From Opitutus sp. GAS368 (GTDB lineage: Bacteria; Verrucomicrobiota; Verrucomicrobiia; Opitutales; Opitutaceae), in contig CAMDRP010000006.1 in the NCBI GenBank assembly GCA_945906965.1, forward strand, positions 1-64,000: DNA of 64,000 nt, read 5' to 3'. Shown here piece by piece: positions 1 to 10,047 of this stretch. The position numbers were made by a program, and so were the translations under genes. Numbering within the stretch: the first letter of the stretch is position 1; each line of letters begins with the position of its first letter. The notes beneath the pieces were generated by a model. The model had not been told where the DNA came from. It was given only the letters and a program-made list of their open reading frames with translations, and ran no database searches.

Positions 1-385
1 CTTCGACGCAGGCGCGAACGCGTTCGCGTTGGCCCACGACGTCGAGGCCGCCTTCGGTGGTGATTTCCTCACGGCTCTCAGGGACAAGACACACGGAGTC
101 GGGTTTTAATTTCAGGGCAAAGTCGATCATCCACGGCGTGCACGCCATCTCTAGATTGAGGCGCGTGGAGATCGTCTCGCGGGTGCGCCAGACGTCGCGC
201 TCTTGGATGTGGCGGCGATCTTCGCGCAGGTGGATCGTGATCCCATCGGCGCCCGCGCGTTCGGCGAGGACGGCAAGGGTGACGGGATCCGGTTCCACGG
301 CACCGCCCACCGTAGCGGGCGCTTGCCGGTAACGGGCTTGGCGGACGGTAGCGCAATGATCGATGTTAACGCCGAGGAGCAGCAT
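1..385 (-). CDS. pdxJ: Pyridoxine 5-phosphate synthase PdxJ, 5-prime part (cut by window start)
   Basis: PdxJ condenses 1-deoxyxylulose 5-phosphate with 3-amino-2-oxopropyl phosphate to form pyridoxine 5-phosphate in the DXP-dependent vitamin B6 pathway; it is a cytoplasmic TIM barrel. The first 128 codons are visible. They open with [20 protein letters not shown], the family's signature beginning, followed by [28 protein letters not shown] read over two short stretches, which contains the catalytic-site HLREDRRHI block. The ATG chosen gives the canonical family start. The gene is divergent from the membrane-protein gene to its right, with 56 bases between the two start codons. The 3-prime end lies outside the window. 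Confidence 0.95.
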   Translation of the reverse strand, partial: MLLLGVNIDHCATVRQARYRQAPATVGGAVEPDPVTLAVLAERAGADGITIHLREDRRHIQERDVWRTRETISTRLNLEMACTPWMIDFALKLKPDSVCLVPESREEITTEGGLDVVGQRERVRACVE

Positions 386-441
386 GGGAGTGGAAGGTTT
401 GACCCGACTAAGCGGGTCGTGATTCTGGAACGCAAAACGAA

Positions 442-1164
442 ATGACTGCCCAATCATCAGCCACCGCCGCGCCCAAACGCGAAAATCTCCTTATCAATAT
501 CGTCTGCAACATCGCGTTGCCGTCATTTATCCTGAGTTCAGGGAGCAAGGCGGTGTGGCTAGGCCCCAAGTTGGCGTTGATCGTGGCCCTGTTGTTTCCT
601 TTGGGCTATTCGATCCACGATTATCTCCAGCGGAGGAAATTTAACTTTTTATCGGCGATCGGGTTTTTGAGTATTTTAATCACCGGCGGTTTTGCGTTGC
701 TGCAGTTGGATGTGCTGTGGTTCGCCGTGAAGGAAGCGGCGGTGCCGGCAGTGATCGGCTTGGTCGTGTTGACCTCAATGGGCACGCGGACGCCGCTGGT
801 GAAACAGATGCTCTACAATCCGCAGGTGATCGACGTCGAGCGAGTCGACGCGGCGCTCGCGGAACGCAACACCCGGGCGGAGTTCGAGCAATTGCTCCGC
901 GGCTCGAGTTTCCTGTTGGCGGGCTCGTTTTTTCTCAGCGCCGTGCTCAATTACGGCCTAGCGCGTTATCTTCTAAAAAGCCCGGCCGGTTCCGAGGCAT
1001 TCAACGCGGAATTGGCCCGCATGAACGTGTTGAGCTGGCCGGTGATCGCGCTGCCCTCAGCGGCGATGTCAATGTATGCGCTCTGGCGCCTGTTGGGCGG
1101 ACTAAAGCGCATCACCGGCTTGGAGCTCGAGCAAGTGATGCACGCCAAGCCGGAGGCTAAATAA
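442..1164 (+). CDS. Six-helix inner-membrane protein, VC0807-like
   Basis: The product has 240 residues and about six hydrophobic segments, roughly residues 17-35, 42-64, 69-90, 92-112, 154-176 and 198-220, so it is an integral membrane protein. The N-terminal arrangement ([18 protein letters not shown], then a short Gly-Pro loop and a second helix) resembles the VC0807/DUF3159-type family, whose function is unknown. No catalytic motif is visible. A polar stretch of about 40 residues between helices four and five (from about residue 115) is probably a cytoplasmic loop. It faces gltA tail to tail with only 10 bases between stop codons and no terminator hairpin. The family assignment rests on memory of the pattern. 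Confidence 0.75.
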   Translation: MTAQSSATAAPKRENLLINIVCNIALPSFILSSGSKAVWLGPKLALIVALLFPLGYSIHDYLQRRKFNFLSAIGFLSILITGGFALLQLDVLWFAVKEAAVPAVIGLVVLTSMGTRTPLVKQMLYNPQVIDVERVDAALAERNTRAEFEQLLRGSSFLLAGSFFLSAVLNYGLARYLLKSPAGSEAFNAELARMNVLSWPVIALPSAAMSMYALWRLLGGLKRITGLELEQVMHAKPEAK

Positions 1165-1174
1165 GCGACGGAAC

Positions 1175-2473
1175 TCAACCGCGCTGCGCCATCGGGACGA
1201 AGTCACGTTTGACCGGGCCGACATAAATCTGGCGCGGGCGGTAGATGCGGCCTTTGGGATTGGCTGCAACTTCACGCCAGTTGGCGATCCAGCCAGGAGC
1301 GCGACCGATGGCGAAGATCACCGTGAACATGTTCACGGGAATGCCGAGGGCGCGCATGATGATGCCGCTGTAAAAATCGACGTTGGGGTAAAGTTTACGC
1401 GAGACGAAATAGTCGTCCTTGAGCGCGGCTTGCTCGAGGTTTTTGGCGATCGCGAGGAGCGGGTCGTTGATCCCGAGCTTAGCGAGCACTTCGTCGCAGG
1501 CTTTGCCGATGATCTTGGCGCGGGGATCGAAGTTTTTGTAAACGGCGTGGCCGAAGCCCATCAAACGGTTGGTTTTGCTGCCGGATTTGGCGGCGGCGAT
1601 GAAACGCGTGCCGTCGTCGCCCTCGTCGTGGATGGATTGGAGCATCTGCATCACCGCGGCGTTGGCGCCACCGTGCAACGGGCCTGAAAGCGCGCAAATG
1701 CCAGCGGAGAGCGACGTGAAGAGATTGGCGGCGCTGGAGCCGACCATGCGCGTGGTCGAGGTGGAGCAATTTTGCTCGTGATCGGCGTGGAGCAGGAGGA
1801 GCAGATTCAGGGCCTTGGCGACCTCAGGGACGCAGACGTAATCTTGATAAGGCTCAGAGAACATCATGTGCAGGAAGTTCTCGCAGAAGGGTAGCTCCTG
1901 CTTCGGGAAAATATAAGGCAGGCCTTTTTGGTAGCGATAGATCATCGCTCCGATGGTGCGTATTTTCGAAATCGCCATCGAGGCGGTGAGGTCGAAGTTC
2001 GCGAGGTCTTTTTCGAAATTGTTCGTGGCCAGATGCGGGTAATGCGCCGCAAGTGAAGCGACGATCGAGGACAACATCGCCATCGGCGGGGCATCCTTTG
2101 GGAAACCTTCGAAGATTTTCTGCATCTGCGTCTCGACGGCGGCATTTTGCCGGAGGCGCAGGCCAAATTCTTTACGTTGCACGGTAGTGGGGAGCTCGCC
2201 GTAGATCACCAGATAAGCCGTCTCGACGTAATCGCTGTGCGCGGCGAGTTGCTCGATGGGGTAGCCGCGATGGCGCAGCACGCCGTTGTCGCCATCGAGG
2301 TAGGTGATCTGGCTCTCACAAGAACCGGTGTTGCCGTAGCCTTGGTCGTAGGCGATGTATCCGGAGGAGGCGCGAAGCGTACGGGTGTCGACGGCTTTCT
2401 CCCCTTCGGAGCCAACCATGATCGGCAAGGGGTATTCTTTATCGTTGATCTTCAGTGAGGCAGAGTTGGCCAT
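1175..2473 (-). CDS. gltA: Citrate synthase, GltA type
   Basis: This enzyme condenses acetyl-CoA with oxaloacetate, the entry step of the TCA cycle. The 432-residue product matches the hexameric bacterial form in length. Visible signatures are [20 protein letters not shown] with the first catalytic His, [17 protein letters not shown] with the second His, and [10 protein letters not shown] with the catalytic Asp. The C-terminus ends [19 protein letters not shown], close to the Proteobacterial GltA ending. The frame stays open 35 codons further upstream, but that stretch is not citrate-synthase-like and the start at [16 protein letters not shown] gives the usual length. It is the last gene of a minus-strand run that includes the his genes, though a common transcript is not proven. 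Confidence 0.97.
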   Translation of the reverse strand: MANSASLKINDKEYPLPIMVGSEGEKAVDTRTLRASSGYIAYDQGYGNTGSCESQITYLDGDNGVLRHRGYPIEQLAAHSDYVETAYLVIYGELPTTVQRKEFGLRLRQNAAVETQMQKIFEGFPKDAPPMAMLSSIVASLAAHYPHLATNNFEKDLANFDLTASMAISKIRTIGAMIYRYQKGLPYIFPKQELPFCENFLHMMFSEPYQDYVCVPEVAKALNLLLLLHADHEQNCSTSTTRMVGSSAANLFTSLSAGICALSGPLHGGANAAVMQMLQSIHDEGDDGTRFIAAAKSGSKTNRLMGFGHAVYKNFDPRAKIIGKACDEVLAKLGINDPLLAIAKNLEQAALKDDYFVSRKLYPNVDFYSGIIMRALGIPVNMFTVIFAIGRAPGWIANWREVAANPKGRIYRPRQIYVGPVKRDFVPMAQRG

Positions 2474-2594
2474 GATGAGCCGAGCGGAGCCAAAAACTTC
2501 GCTACTGGCAAAACAAAGATAGGGAAGATTGAAAATCTTCCGTCGAGAATTAGCCGGCGCACCGCACCGCGTAAGCAAATGTGAAGTCTAGGGA

Positions 2595-3233
2595 TCAACC
2601 CCGGGCCGCCAATGTAGCGAAGTTGCGGTAAATCTGCAGCCCCTTGGCTTGGCTCTTCTCCGGGTGAAATTGCGTGGCAAAGACCCGCCCACGCCCTACC
2701 GAAGCACAGAAAACCCCGCCGTAATCACCCTCACCCAGCCCCAGCGCCGGATCTGCGGGCACGCAGTGAAAACTGTGCACAAAATAAAACGCCTCTCCGT
2801 CCTGCGCCAACCCCGCCGCCAAAGGCGAACCCGGCTGAGTAAAACGCACGGTATTCCAACCCATGTGTGGAATCTTAAATTCCGGCGGGCGCTCAAAACG
2901 CACGACCTTACCCGGCAAAATTCCCAAGCCTTTCACGTCGCCCTCCTCCGAATGATCAAAGAGCGCCTGCATCCCGAGACACACGCCGAGAAACGGCCGG
3001 TCCGCCCCGATCCATGCGCGCAAGGTAGCATCCAACTGCGAAGCCCGCAGCGAGGCCACACAATCCCGCAGAGCCCCCACCCCAGGCAACACCAAGCCGA
3101 CCGCGCGGCTCGTCTCGACCTCCTCCGGCGTGTGCACGACAAGCGGGGCGGCGCCCACGGCTTCGAGGGCCTTGGTGACGCTACGCAGGTTGCAAATTCC
3201 GTTGTCGATGACGGCGATGACGGGAGCGGACAT
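2595..3233 (-). CDS. hisH: Imidazole glycerol phosphate synthase glutaminase subunit HisH
   Basis: HisH hydrolyses glutamine and channels ammonia to HisF for the fifth step of histidine synthesis. The 212-residue product is a class I glutamine amidotransferase. The nucleophile Cys85 lies in FLGVCLGMQALF and the His-Glu pair in FATQFHPEKSQAKG. Its partner hisF is not in the window, so the histidine genes are at least partly dispersed. A 284-base untranslated stretch separates it from hisB upstream. That stretch holds an AT-rich inverted repeat (about 3271-3300, loop ccgggta) but no convincing promoter, so hisH may have its own transcript. Confidence 0.96.
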   Translation of the reverse strand: MSAPVIAVIDNGICNLRSVTKALEAVGAAPLVVHTPEEVETSRAVGLVLPGVGALRDCVASLRASQLDATLRAWIGADRPFLGVCLGMQALFDHSEEGDVKGLGILPGKVVRFERPPEFKIPHMGWNTVRFTQPGSPLAAGLAQDGEAFYFVHSFHCVPADPALGLGEGDYGGVFCASVGRGRVFATQFHPEKSQAKGLQIYRNFATLAARG

Positions 3234-3517
3234 AGCTCATAACCATAACGCTTGTGCGCAGCGGCGCCATGCTGAAAAAAATCCGGGTAATTTTTTCAAC
3301 CAGCGTCGGAGTAGAATGACTCATTCCTGCACGCTTCTATTAATCCAAAACCTCAGCCCGAACTGGCTTTAAAAACGCACCGATTCAAACTTCAGCTTGA
3401 ACTGCGCAGCCCCAGGCTCGGTTTCACCGTGCCAGCCCTAACCGCGCGATCTGACACACCGTCAAACCTCCTCTAAAAGCTGGGTCCACCCATCAGTGGC
3501 AGAGAAAATTTATAAAC

Positions 3518-4120
3518 TCAGATTTTCCCCTTGGTGCTGGGCAGTTGGTCCGCGGCGCGGGGTTCGATCTGGGTCGCCAGATCGAGTGCGCGCGCGAGCC
3601 CTTTGAAAATCGCCTCCGCGACGTGATGTGGTTCTTCGCCGTAGATCAAAGTCACGTGGAGATTCGCGCCAAGGGCGTTGCTGAAGGCGCGGCAAAATTC
3701 TTTCACGAGCACGATATTAAAATCGCGCACGAACATCGTCGGCGCGTTCGCTTCGTAAACCAGGTGAGGACGGCCGCCGACATCGACGACGACGCGGGCA
3801 AGCGATTCATCCATGGGCAGGAGGAAAAAACCATAGCGACGGATCCCGAGCTTGTCGCCGAGCGCCTCTTTAAACGCCTGACCTAAAACGAGGCCGACAT
3901 CTTCGACCGTGTGGTGATAATCGACGTCCACGTCGCCCTTGGCTTTGACGTTGAGATCGAAGAGTCCGTGCTTCGCGAACAGCGTGAGCATATGGTCGAA
4001 GAACGGCACGCCCGTATCAATCGTGGAAACCCCGGTGCCGTCCACGCCGAGCGTGAGCACGATATCGGTCTCGGCGGTTTTACGAGCGACGGTGGCGAGG
4101 CGATTTAAGTTTTTAGCCAT
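3518..4120 (-). CDS. hisB: Imidazoleglycerol-phosphate dehydratase HisB
   Basis: The enzyme dehydrates imidazoleglycerol phosphate to imidazoleacetol phosphate and is manganese dependent. The 200-residue product is the monofunctional form without the phosphatase domain fused in enterobacteria. Metal-binding and active-site blocks are clear: [50 protein letters not shown] and [19 protein letters not shown]. It starts inside the end of hisC, sharing 16 bases, which points to translational coupling with the aminotransferase that acts next on its product. Confidence 0.97.
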   Translation of the reverse strand: MAKNLNRLATVARKTAETDIVLTLGVDGTGVSTIDTGVPFFDHMLTLFAKHGLFDLNVKAKGDVDVDYHHTVEDVGLVLGQAFKEALGDKLGIRRYGFFLLPMDESLARVVVDVGGRPHLVYEANAPTMFVRDFNIVLVKEFCRAFSNALGANLHVTLIYGEEPHHVAEAIFKGLARALDLATQIEPRAADQLPSTKGKI

Positions 4121-5208
4121 GAGTCCAAGGTTTCAGAGAGGACGAGCATTTCGTCATCGGTGCCCACACTGATTCGGAGGAAAGACGCGGTCAAGGCGTG
4201 GCTGGGGAAGTGCCGCACTAGGATCTTGTGCGCACAGAGGAAATCATAGGCCGCCTTGGCGACGGCCGGGCCAGATTCACCGCGGGTATTTTTGGGCTCC
4301 GTGAAGATGAAATTCGACGAAGACTTGTAAGTGAACCAGCCGCGCCGCTCCTGGCTGTCGGCGATAAAGCGGTCGCGAGTCGTCTTAATGCGCGAGATGA
4401 TCTCCGTGTAATATTCAGGGTGCTCAAGGGCGGCGAGCGCGGCGGCTTGGGAGAGGCGATTGACGTTGTAACTGTCGCGCACGCGGTCGAGCAGGTCGAT
4501 GATCTCAGCATGCGCGAGTGCGTAGCCGACGCGGATGCCCGCGAGCGCGTAGGCTTTGGACAAGGTGCGCACCACGACCAATCGCGGGTGCGAGGCAAGC
4601 AAAGGCACGGCGTCTTCGCTCGCAAACGGCGCGTACGCTTCGTCGACAACGAGCAAGCCGGGAAACACCTCGAGCACACGGGCGATTTCAGCGTTGGAGA
4701 AGGCCACACCCGTGGGGGCGTTGGGCGAGGTCAGAAAAAACGCGCGAGCCTTGGAAGCGGCGATACGCTCGAGCGGTAGACGCATCGTGCGGTCAAACTC
4801 GATGACGAGGCTACCGGCATCTTGGATTCCGACGAGGACGGGATAAAGCGAATAACTGGGAAACGTAAATCCGGCAGCGGCCTCGCGGGTGCAGAACGTG
4901 CGCACGAGCAGATTGAGGATGTCGTCGGAACCGTTGCCGACGATGACGTTTTCCGCGGTGAGGCTATGGCCGTGATGCGCGGCGATGGCGGCGCGGAGCG
5001 GCGCGCTCTTGGGGTTTGGGTAAAGGCGGAGCGAAGTACCGTCGTCCCCGATCTCACGCCGCAGCGCTTCGGCGACGCGCGGACTCGGCGGATACGGGCA
5101 TTCGTTGGTGTTGAGTTTCACCCAGCCGGGCTCAATCGGTTGAAGGCCGGGCGTGTAAGCATGGAGCGAAGCCACATGCGGGAGGGCGAGAGACGAAAGA
5201 GCGGGCAT
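4105..5208 (-). CDS. hisC: Histidinol-phosphate aminotransferase HisC
   Basis: A pyridoxal-phosphate enzyme of fold type I that transaminates imidazoleacetol phosphate to histidinol phosphate. The 367-residue protein carries [12 protein letters not shown] near the N-terminus, the substrate-loop SPNAPTG, the PLP-phenol Asp in [10 protein letters not shown], and Lys218 in [15 protein letters not shown], the Schiff-base lysine. It lies 32 bases downstream of hisD and overlaps hisB by 16 bases, so hisD-hisC-hisB reads as one operon. Confidence 0.97.
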   Translation of the reverse strand: MPALSSLALPHVASLHAYTPGLQPIEPGWVKLNTNECPYPPSPRVAEALRREIGDDGTSLRLYPNPKSAPLRAAIAAHHGHSLTAENVIVGNGSDDILNLLVRTFCTREAAAGFTFPSYSLYPVLVGIQDAGSLVIEFDRTMRLPLERIAASKARAFFLTSPNAPTGVAFSNAEIARVLEVFPGLLVVDEAYAPFASEDAVPLLASHPRLVVVRTLSKAYALAGIRVGYALAHAEIIDLLDRVRDSYNVNRLSQAAALAALEHPEYYTEIISRIKTTRDRFIADSQERRGWFTYKSSSNFIFTEPKNTRGESGPAVAKAAYDFLCAHKILVRHFPSHALTASFLRISVGTDDEMLVLSETLDSWLKT

Positions 5209-5240
5209 GGAATGATTCAGGAAAACTGAGCCGGATTGAA

Positions 5241-6536
5241 TTACTCGGTACGAATCCGCACGGAACGACCGTGGGCGTCGAGCCGCTCCATCGCCGCAAA
5301 GGCGGCGACGACCGGAGCGCCGCGTTTCACGCTGGCGCGGTCGTAGCGGATGAGGCTGGTGCGGCGTTGAAAATCGGCGACACGCAGGCCGCTGAAAAAA
5401 CGTCCCGCGCGGCCCGTCGGCAGCACATGACTGGGACCGGCCGTGAAATCGCCGAGCGCGGTCGGCGTGAAATTGCCCAACATAATCGCACCAGCCGTGG
5501 TGATGGCTTTAGTGAGCGTCTTAGCGGACGATTCTTTGACGAGGAGTTCGAGGTGTTCGGGCGCGACGTAGTTGGCGATCTCGGCGGCTTGCGCGAGCGT
5601 GTCGACTTGGACGGCGAGCCAACCCTCTGCGAGGACGCGGGCGGTTTTCTCGGAGCGCGTCAGCGTCGGCAGCTGCGCCTGTACTTCGGCGGCAATGGCG
5701 GCGATGATTTTGGCGGAGGTGCCGACAAGGTAGATTTTTTCGCGACCGGAGCCATGTTCGGCTTGGGCGAGAAGATCGGCGGCGGCGAAATCCGCGCGCG
5801 CAGTGTCATCGGCGATGATCATCACTTCGCTCGGGCCGGGGAGTGAATCCACGCCGACGTGACCGAAGACTTGGCGTTTGGCCTCGCAGACGTACGCGTT
5901 ACCGGGCCCGTAAATTTTATCAACGGCGGGAATGCTTGAAGTGCCGTAAGCCATGGCCGCGATGGCCTGAACACCACCAATGCGATAGACTTCGTCGACA
6001 CCGATCAGGTGCAACGCGGCGAGCAGGCCGTCGGCGACTTTGCCATAAGAATTGGAGGGTGTGAACACAGCGATCTGCGGGCAGCCGGCGATCTTGGCGA
6101 GGGTGGCGGTCATGAGGACCGTGGAAACGAGCGGGACTTGGCCGCCGGGTACGTAGAGGCCGACGCGCCGGATGGGGTCGAATTTTTCGCCTACGAGTGC
6201 GCCTTGGGGATTTTTTGCCGTCCAATTTTTGGCGAGGCCATGGCGGTTAAAGGCAACAATACTAGCGTGGGCGGCGACGAGCGCACGACGCTCGGCGGGC
6301 GGAAGTCGCTTGGCGGCAGCCGCGATATCGGCGGGCTTGAGGCGGAATTCTTTGGCGCGAAGTTTGGCACCGTCGAATTTGGCGGCGTAGTGGCTCACCG
6401 CTTCGTCACCGCGTTGGCGGACATCGGCCAGGATGGCGGTGACCGCATCACTGATCTCACGGGGCACGTTCGAACCGCGACAGAACGCGGCGAGATCGTC
6501 GGTGAAATTTTTATCGGAGATGGCTAGAGTGCGCAT
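5241..6536 (-). CDS. hisD: Histidinol dehydrogenase HisD
   Basis: A zinc- and NAD-dependent dehydrogenase that oxidises L-histidinol to L-histidine in two steps, ending the pathway. The 431-residue length is normal. Visible motifs are YVPGGQVPLVSTVLMTATL, IYGPGNAYVCEAKRQVFG, DSLPGPSEVMIIAD, the zinc-ligand segment LLAQAEHGSGREK (Gln and His ligands) and YVAPEHLELLVK. It is the first gene of the hisDCB group. The 62-base gap to the upstream LolA-like gene contains no clear terminator. Confidence 0.97.
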   Translation of the reverse strand: MRTLAISDKNFTDDLAAFCRGSNVPREISDAVTAILADVRQRGDEAVSHYAAKFDGAKLRAKEFRLKPADIAAAAKRLPPAERRALVAAHASIVAFNRHGLAKNWTAKNPQGALVGEKFDPIRRVGLYVPGGQVPLVSTVLMTATLAKIAGCPQIAVFTPSNSYGKVADGLLAALHLIGVDEVYRIGGVQAIAAMAYGTSSIPAVDKIYGPGNAYVCEAKRQVFGHVGVDSLPGPSEVMIIADDTARADFAAADLLAQAEHGSGREKIYLVGTSAKIIAAIAAEVQAQLPTLTRSEKTARVLAEGWLAVQVDTLAQAAEIANYVAPEHLELLVKESSAKTLTKAITTAGAIMLGNFTPTALGDFTAGPSHVLPTGRAGRFFSGLRVADFQRRTSLIRYDRASVKRGAPVVAAFAAMERLDAHGRSVRIRTE

Positions 6537-6598
6537 AGTTCAAAAAAAGTTTTTGAGAAATAAAGGACGTGAATAAAAATTTCCACTCCCCTGCCCGC

Positions 6599-7357
6599 TC
6601 AGCGATGCGACAGCGCCGGAACGGCGAAGAAGGTAGCGGGAAAGGTTTCATTCACGGTGATTTTATCGAAGGTGATCGTGACGGTCTGAGATTTACCTTG
6701 GGCGTTCGGCGTGAGGGTGATGATTTTTTCGGGAAAACGGACCGCATTGACGGTGATCTCACCTTGTTCGCGGATCGAGCCGCCAGCTTCGGTTTCGGTC
6801 AGCTGCAGGCGGCCCGTGGCGACGTCAAAGTAACGGGTGAAAATAATAGTGGGCGCGTGGATGAAGACGATTTTTTGACAGGCAACTCCATCGAGGGTGA
6901 CCGGACCTAGATCTTCGATCCGCCCACCCTGTAGCTCGAGGCCGCGGAAAAAAGCTAGATTCTCGTACGTGTTAGCGCGCAGACGTTTCACCTGTTCAAT
7001 GGAGAGAAGCGATTGGCGCCATTGGCTCGCGTCGTTTGGGGCTTGTTGGCGTTGCCAGGCCTCGTAGTCGTCGAGCGCAGTCTGCTCGAGGGCTTTTTCG
7101 TAGGTGATCGTGATACGTTGCTGGGCGGGCTTTTGGAAAACAATTTCCACGGAGGCCCGCGTTTGTTTCGACGCATCAACGGGGTCGACCGTAACGAGCG
7201 TGCCGACGAAACGGAGGGAACGCACAGCGCTCAGGGCGGCTTCGTCGCCGATGAAGGCCCGCGCGCGCGCGATGATCTCGGGCTCCGCGTGCGCCTTGGC
7301 CACGAGAAACCAGGAAGCGACACAGAGCACGAAACGGCAAAGGTGATTCGTGGTCAT
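6599..7357 (-). CDS. Exported LolA-like (outer-membrane lipoprotein sorting-like) protein
   Basis: The 252-residue product has a signal peptide of about 24 residues (hydrophobic core LCRFVLCVASWFLVA, cleavage likely after AKAHA), so it is periplasmic or anchored outside. The mature part is rich in alternating beta-strand pattern: TVDPVDASKQTRASVEIV, QQRITITYEKALEQT and a C-terminal VTITFDKITVNETFPATFF. This layout, with a final F-x-x-P segment, is typical of LolA/LolB-like and DUF4412-like half-barrel proteins that bind lipid or lipoprotein. The exact family was not established and no enzyme motif is seen. It sits between guaA and hisD on the same strand, a position that gives no functional clue. 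Confidence 0.7.
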   Translation of the reverse strand: MTTNHLCRFVLCVASWFLVAKAHAEPEIIARARAFIGDEAALSAVRSLRFVGTLVTVDPVDASKQTRASVEIVFQKPAQQRITITYEKALEQTALDDYEAWQRQQAPNDASQWRQSLLSIEQVKRLRANTYENLAFFRGLELQGGRIEDLGPVTLDGVACQKIVFIHAPTIIFTRYFDVATGRLQLTETEAGGSIREQGEITVNAVRFPEKIITLTPNAQGKSQTVTITFDKITVNETFPATFFAVPALSHR

Positions 7358-7412
7358 GGGCGCGTGAGGGTTGAGATCTTAGCGGCTAGTGGTCGCAGCG
7401 GTTAAGACCCCA

Positions 7413-8954
7413 TCACTCCCACTCGATGGTCGCAGGCGGCTTGGAACTGATGTCCAACACGACGCGACTTACGCCGCGGACTTCGTTGGTGATACGACTG
7501 GAAATTTTCTGCAACAAATCGTGCGGCAATTTCGCCCAATCGGCCGTCATGGCATCGATGCTTTCAACGATACGGAGCGCAATCACGTAGTCGTACGTGC
7601 GTTCATCGCCGAAGACCCCGACGGTTTTGACGGGCAGAAACACCGCGAACGATTGCCACACCTTCCAGTAATAACCCGACGCCATCATTTCGTCTTGGAG
7701 CACGGCGTCGGCGTTGCGGAGGATTTCGAGATTTTCAGCAGTAATGCTGCCCATCACGCGCACGCCCAGGCCAGGACCAGGGAACGGCTGGCGCCACACG
7801 ACTTCTTTCGGCAAACCGAGTGCGGCGCCGACGTGACGGACTTCGTCTTTAAACAGTTCACGCAGGGGCTCGATGAGTTTGAGCTTCATGCGCGCAGGCA
7901 AGCCCCCGACGTTGTGGTGCGTCTTGATGAGCGAGGCGGGATTGCCGGCGATAGAAACGCTCTCGATCACGTCGGGATACAACGTGCCTTGGCCGAGAAA
8001 TTCCGCGCGGCCCTTGATGGACTTCAGCGTCTGCTCGAACACTTCGACGAAGGTGCGGCCGATGATTTTACGTTTCTGCTCAGGGTCCGTAATGCCTTTG
8101 AGGCGGCGTAAAAAGAGCGACGCCGCGTCGACGACACGCAGATCAATTTTGAAGTTCCGCTGGTAGAGCGCCTCGACGTAGTCGCGCTCACCTTTGCGGA
8201 GCAGGCCGTTGTCGACGAAGACGCAGGTGAGTTGCTTACCGATGGCCTTGTGTAGCAGCGCCGCGGCGACGGAGGAATCCACGCCGCCCGAGAGACCGAG
8301 CAGCACGCGGCCCTTGCCGACTTTGGCGCGGATATCAGCGACGGAATGCGCGATAAAATCCTTGGTTGTCCAATCCTGCGCAGCGCCGCAGATGCTAACA
8401 AGAAAGTTGCGGATCATGTCCACCCCGCGCTCGGTGTGGAAAACTTCAGGATGAAATTGGATGCCGTAAAAACCGCGTTTCTTATCCTCGATGCCGGAGA
8501 AAGCCGAGTTGTCCGAAACTGCGGTGGCGACGAAACCGGGCGGCAACACCGTGAGTTTATCGCCGTGGGAGTTCCAGATTTTGAGCGTGCGCGGGAGGCC
8601 GGCGAAAAGTTTGCCGGGCTTGCGGATAGAGAGTTGGCCGAGGCCGTATTCGCGGGCTTTGCTGTGGGCGACTTTGCCGCCGAGAAAGTGCCCCATCAGT
8701 TGCACCCCGTAGCAGATGCCGAGAATCGGAATCCCGAGTTTGAAAATCTCTACATCGGGATGCGGCGCGGTTTTCGCATATACGCTTTGGGGGCCGCCGG
8801 ACAAGATGATGCCGACCACGCCATCGGCCTTGAGCTGCGCCGCGGGCGTGGAGTAGTGGTAGATTTTCGAGTAAACTTGGCACTCACGAATGCGGCGGGC
8901 GATGACTTGCGTGAGCTGCGAACCGAAGTCGAGAACAGCGATGGTCTGAGGCAT
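7413..8954 (-). CDS. guaA: GMP synthase (glutamine-hydrolysing) GuaA
   Basis: GuaA aminates XMP to GMP using glutamine and ATP. The 513-residue product has an N-terminal class I amidotransferase domain with nucleophile Cys in [15 protein letters not shown] and His-Glu in [17 protein letters not shown]-loop ATP pyrophosphatase domain follows with [17 protein letters not shown]. The C-terminal dimerisation domain holds [14 protein letters not shown] and ends [16 protein letters not shown], the normal terminus. The chosen start, [13 protein letters not shown], is the family start; 22 upstream in-frame codons do not look homologous. It lies 74 bases downstream of a small zinc-ribbon gene. Confidence 0.97.
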   Translation of the reverse strand: MPQTIAVLDFGSQLTQVIARRIRECQVYSKIYHYSTPAAQLKADGVVGIILSGGPQSVYAKTAPHPDVEIFKLGIPILGICYGVQLMGHFLGGKVAHSKAREYGLGQLSIRKPGKLFAGLPRTLKIWNSHGDKLTVLPPGFVATAVSDNSAFSGIEDKKRGFYGIQFHPEVFHTERGVDMIRNFLVSICGAAQDWTTKDFIAHSVADIRAKVGKGRVLLGLSGGVDSSVAAALLHKAIGKQLTCVFVDNGLLRKGERDYVEALYQRNFKIDLRVVDAASLFLRRLKGITDPEQKRKIIGRTFVEVFEQTLKSIKGRAEFLGQGTLYPDVIESVSIAGNPASLIKTHHNVGGLPARMKLKLIEPLRELFKDEVRHVGAALGLPKEVVWRQPFPGPGLGVRVMGSITAENLEILRNADAVLQDEMMASGYYWKVWQSFAVFLPVKTVGVFGDERTYDYVIALRIVESIDAMTADWAKLPHDLLQKISSRITNEVRGVSRVVLDISSKPPATIEWE

Positions 8955-9028
8955 GGAATAAGGCGAAAGTCGCGTGGGTTGAAAGTTAGGAGAAAACACG
9001 AACGCCGGGGGCGTCGTCAAATGCGGCC

Positions 9029-9256
9029 TCAGAATTTCAAGCGCGTGTTTTCATGCGCGCAACGCGGGCAAGGGCATAACTCAGACCCCAGGCTCGCGGT
9101 GTAAAGTTGATCACAGCGGATGCAGTGAAACGTCGTCTTCCGGCGCTCGCGTTCGAATCGGCGGTAATCGCGCCGATCATAGTAAAACCACAGGCCGAGA
9201 AAAATTGCCGCCACCAGCAGACAGTAAAAAACGGCGGCGCCGGTGAAATCAAACAT
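9029..9256 (-). CDS. Small membrane-anchored zinc-ribbon protein
   Basis: The 75-residue product has one N-terminal transmembrane helix (residues 7-24, [18 protein letters not shown]), a short basic linker and a C-terminal zinc ribbon with CIRC, then 14 residues later CPCPRC. Four cysteines spaced this way normally bind one zinc ion. The ribbon should face the cytoplasm if the positive-inside rule holds for the [13 protein letters not shown] linker. The function is unknown. Its upstream side faces the terminator of the ribosomal alpha operon, so it begins a new transcription unit that probably continues into guaA. Confidence 0.75.
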   Translation of the reverse strand: MFDFTGAAVFYCLLVAAIFLGLWFYYDRRDYRRFERERRKTTFHCIRCDQLYTASLGSELCPCPRCAHENTRLKF

Positions 9257-9371
9257 GCCCTTGAACTTGGACGCGGCGCGGCGGGCGGCGCAAGGATTTC
9301 AATGAAACTCTCATCTGGCGCGAATGCCCTATTCGAGCGCAGAACCGACTGCATTCTCGCGTCACCTTTGA

Positions 9372-9410
9372 GAAAAATAAAAAACGCGCCGACAGTGACG
9401 TCGGCGCGTT
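9372..9410 (-). terminator. Rho-independent terminator of the rplQ end of the ribosomal cluster
   Basis: A perfect 11-base-pair GC-rich stem (aacgcgccgac pairing with gtcggcgcgtt) closes a six-base loop. On the minus strand it is followed by a T-rich tract TTTTTTATTTTTCTC. It lies 47 bases past the rplQ stop codon. Confidence 0.92.
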
Positions 9411-9456
9411 GAAGTGAAGCTGAGACTGATTTTAGCCAGCCTCGGGGTGGGCCAGC

Positions 9457-9963
9457 TTAGGCTTTGGCGTCGCCTTCAGCCGCGGGAGCAGATTCAGCGA
9501 CTTCAGCGGCAGCGGCGGCCTTGGGGGCTTTGGCTTTCTTGGCTTTGGCGGGCTTTTTGGCCTGCTTGTAGCCTGGGTCATCGGCCTTTACGAACTCGAT
9601 GAGCGCCATTTCAGCGGCGTCGCCGGTGGAACGTGGTCCGAGTTTGTAAATACGGGTGTAACCGCCGGCACGATTGGCGAAGTCCTTGTATTTCTCATTG
9701 AAGAGAAGGGTGATCGCATTCTCGTCGCGCACGTCGGCCAAGGCCAGACGGCGCAGGTGAATGGCATCCTTCTTGTCAGTCTTCAACGCGGCTTTTTTGG
9801 CCTTGGTGATGACTTTCTCGATGAACGGACGCAGGGCTTTAGCCTTCGTGAAGGTGGTTTGGATCCGGCCGTGGGTGATGAGTGAGACGGCCATGTTGGC
9901 CATCATCGCCTTACGGTGCGGAGCGGTTACGCCAAGGGAGGCGTGGTGTTTATTGTGACGCAT
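9457..9963 (-). CDS. rplQ: Ribosomal protein bL17 with low-complexity C-terminal tail
   Basis: bL17 sits near the peptide exit tunnel of the 50S subunit. The N-terminal 120 residues are typical: MRHNKHHASLGVTAPHRKAM, then VSLITHGRIQTTFTKAKALR and the YTRIYKLGPRSTGDAAEMA segment. The protein is 168 residues long because about 40 Ala/Lys/Pro-rich residues follow ([18 protein letters not shown] and onward), which are not part of the conserved fold. It is the last gene before the terminator and follows rpoA by 84 bases, the usual alpha-operon ending. Confidence 0.98.
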   Translation of the reverse strand: MRHNKHHASLGVTAPHRKAMMANMAVSLITHGRIQTTFTKAKALRPFIEKVITKAKKAALKTDKKDAIHLRRLALADVRDENAITLLFNEKYKDFANRAGGYTRIYKLGPRSTGDAAEMALIEFVKADDPGYKQAKKPAKAKKAKAPKAAAAAEVAESAPAAEGDAKA

Positions 9964-10047
9964 GGTCGGTGTGTTTTAGATCGGCGCACGATCGGCAATC
10001 TGGTCGCAGCGTAGGGCGACACAGACGGCGCGGGCGCCAAAAAGGAA

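Noticed and set aside
3271-3300. AT-rich inverted repeat upstream of hisH as a terminator
   Set aside because: The stem is almost all A-T pairs, has a mismatch and lies between genes of the same direction without a proper GC core; I cannot support termination.
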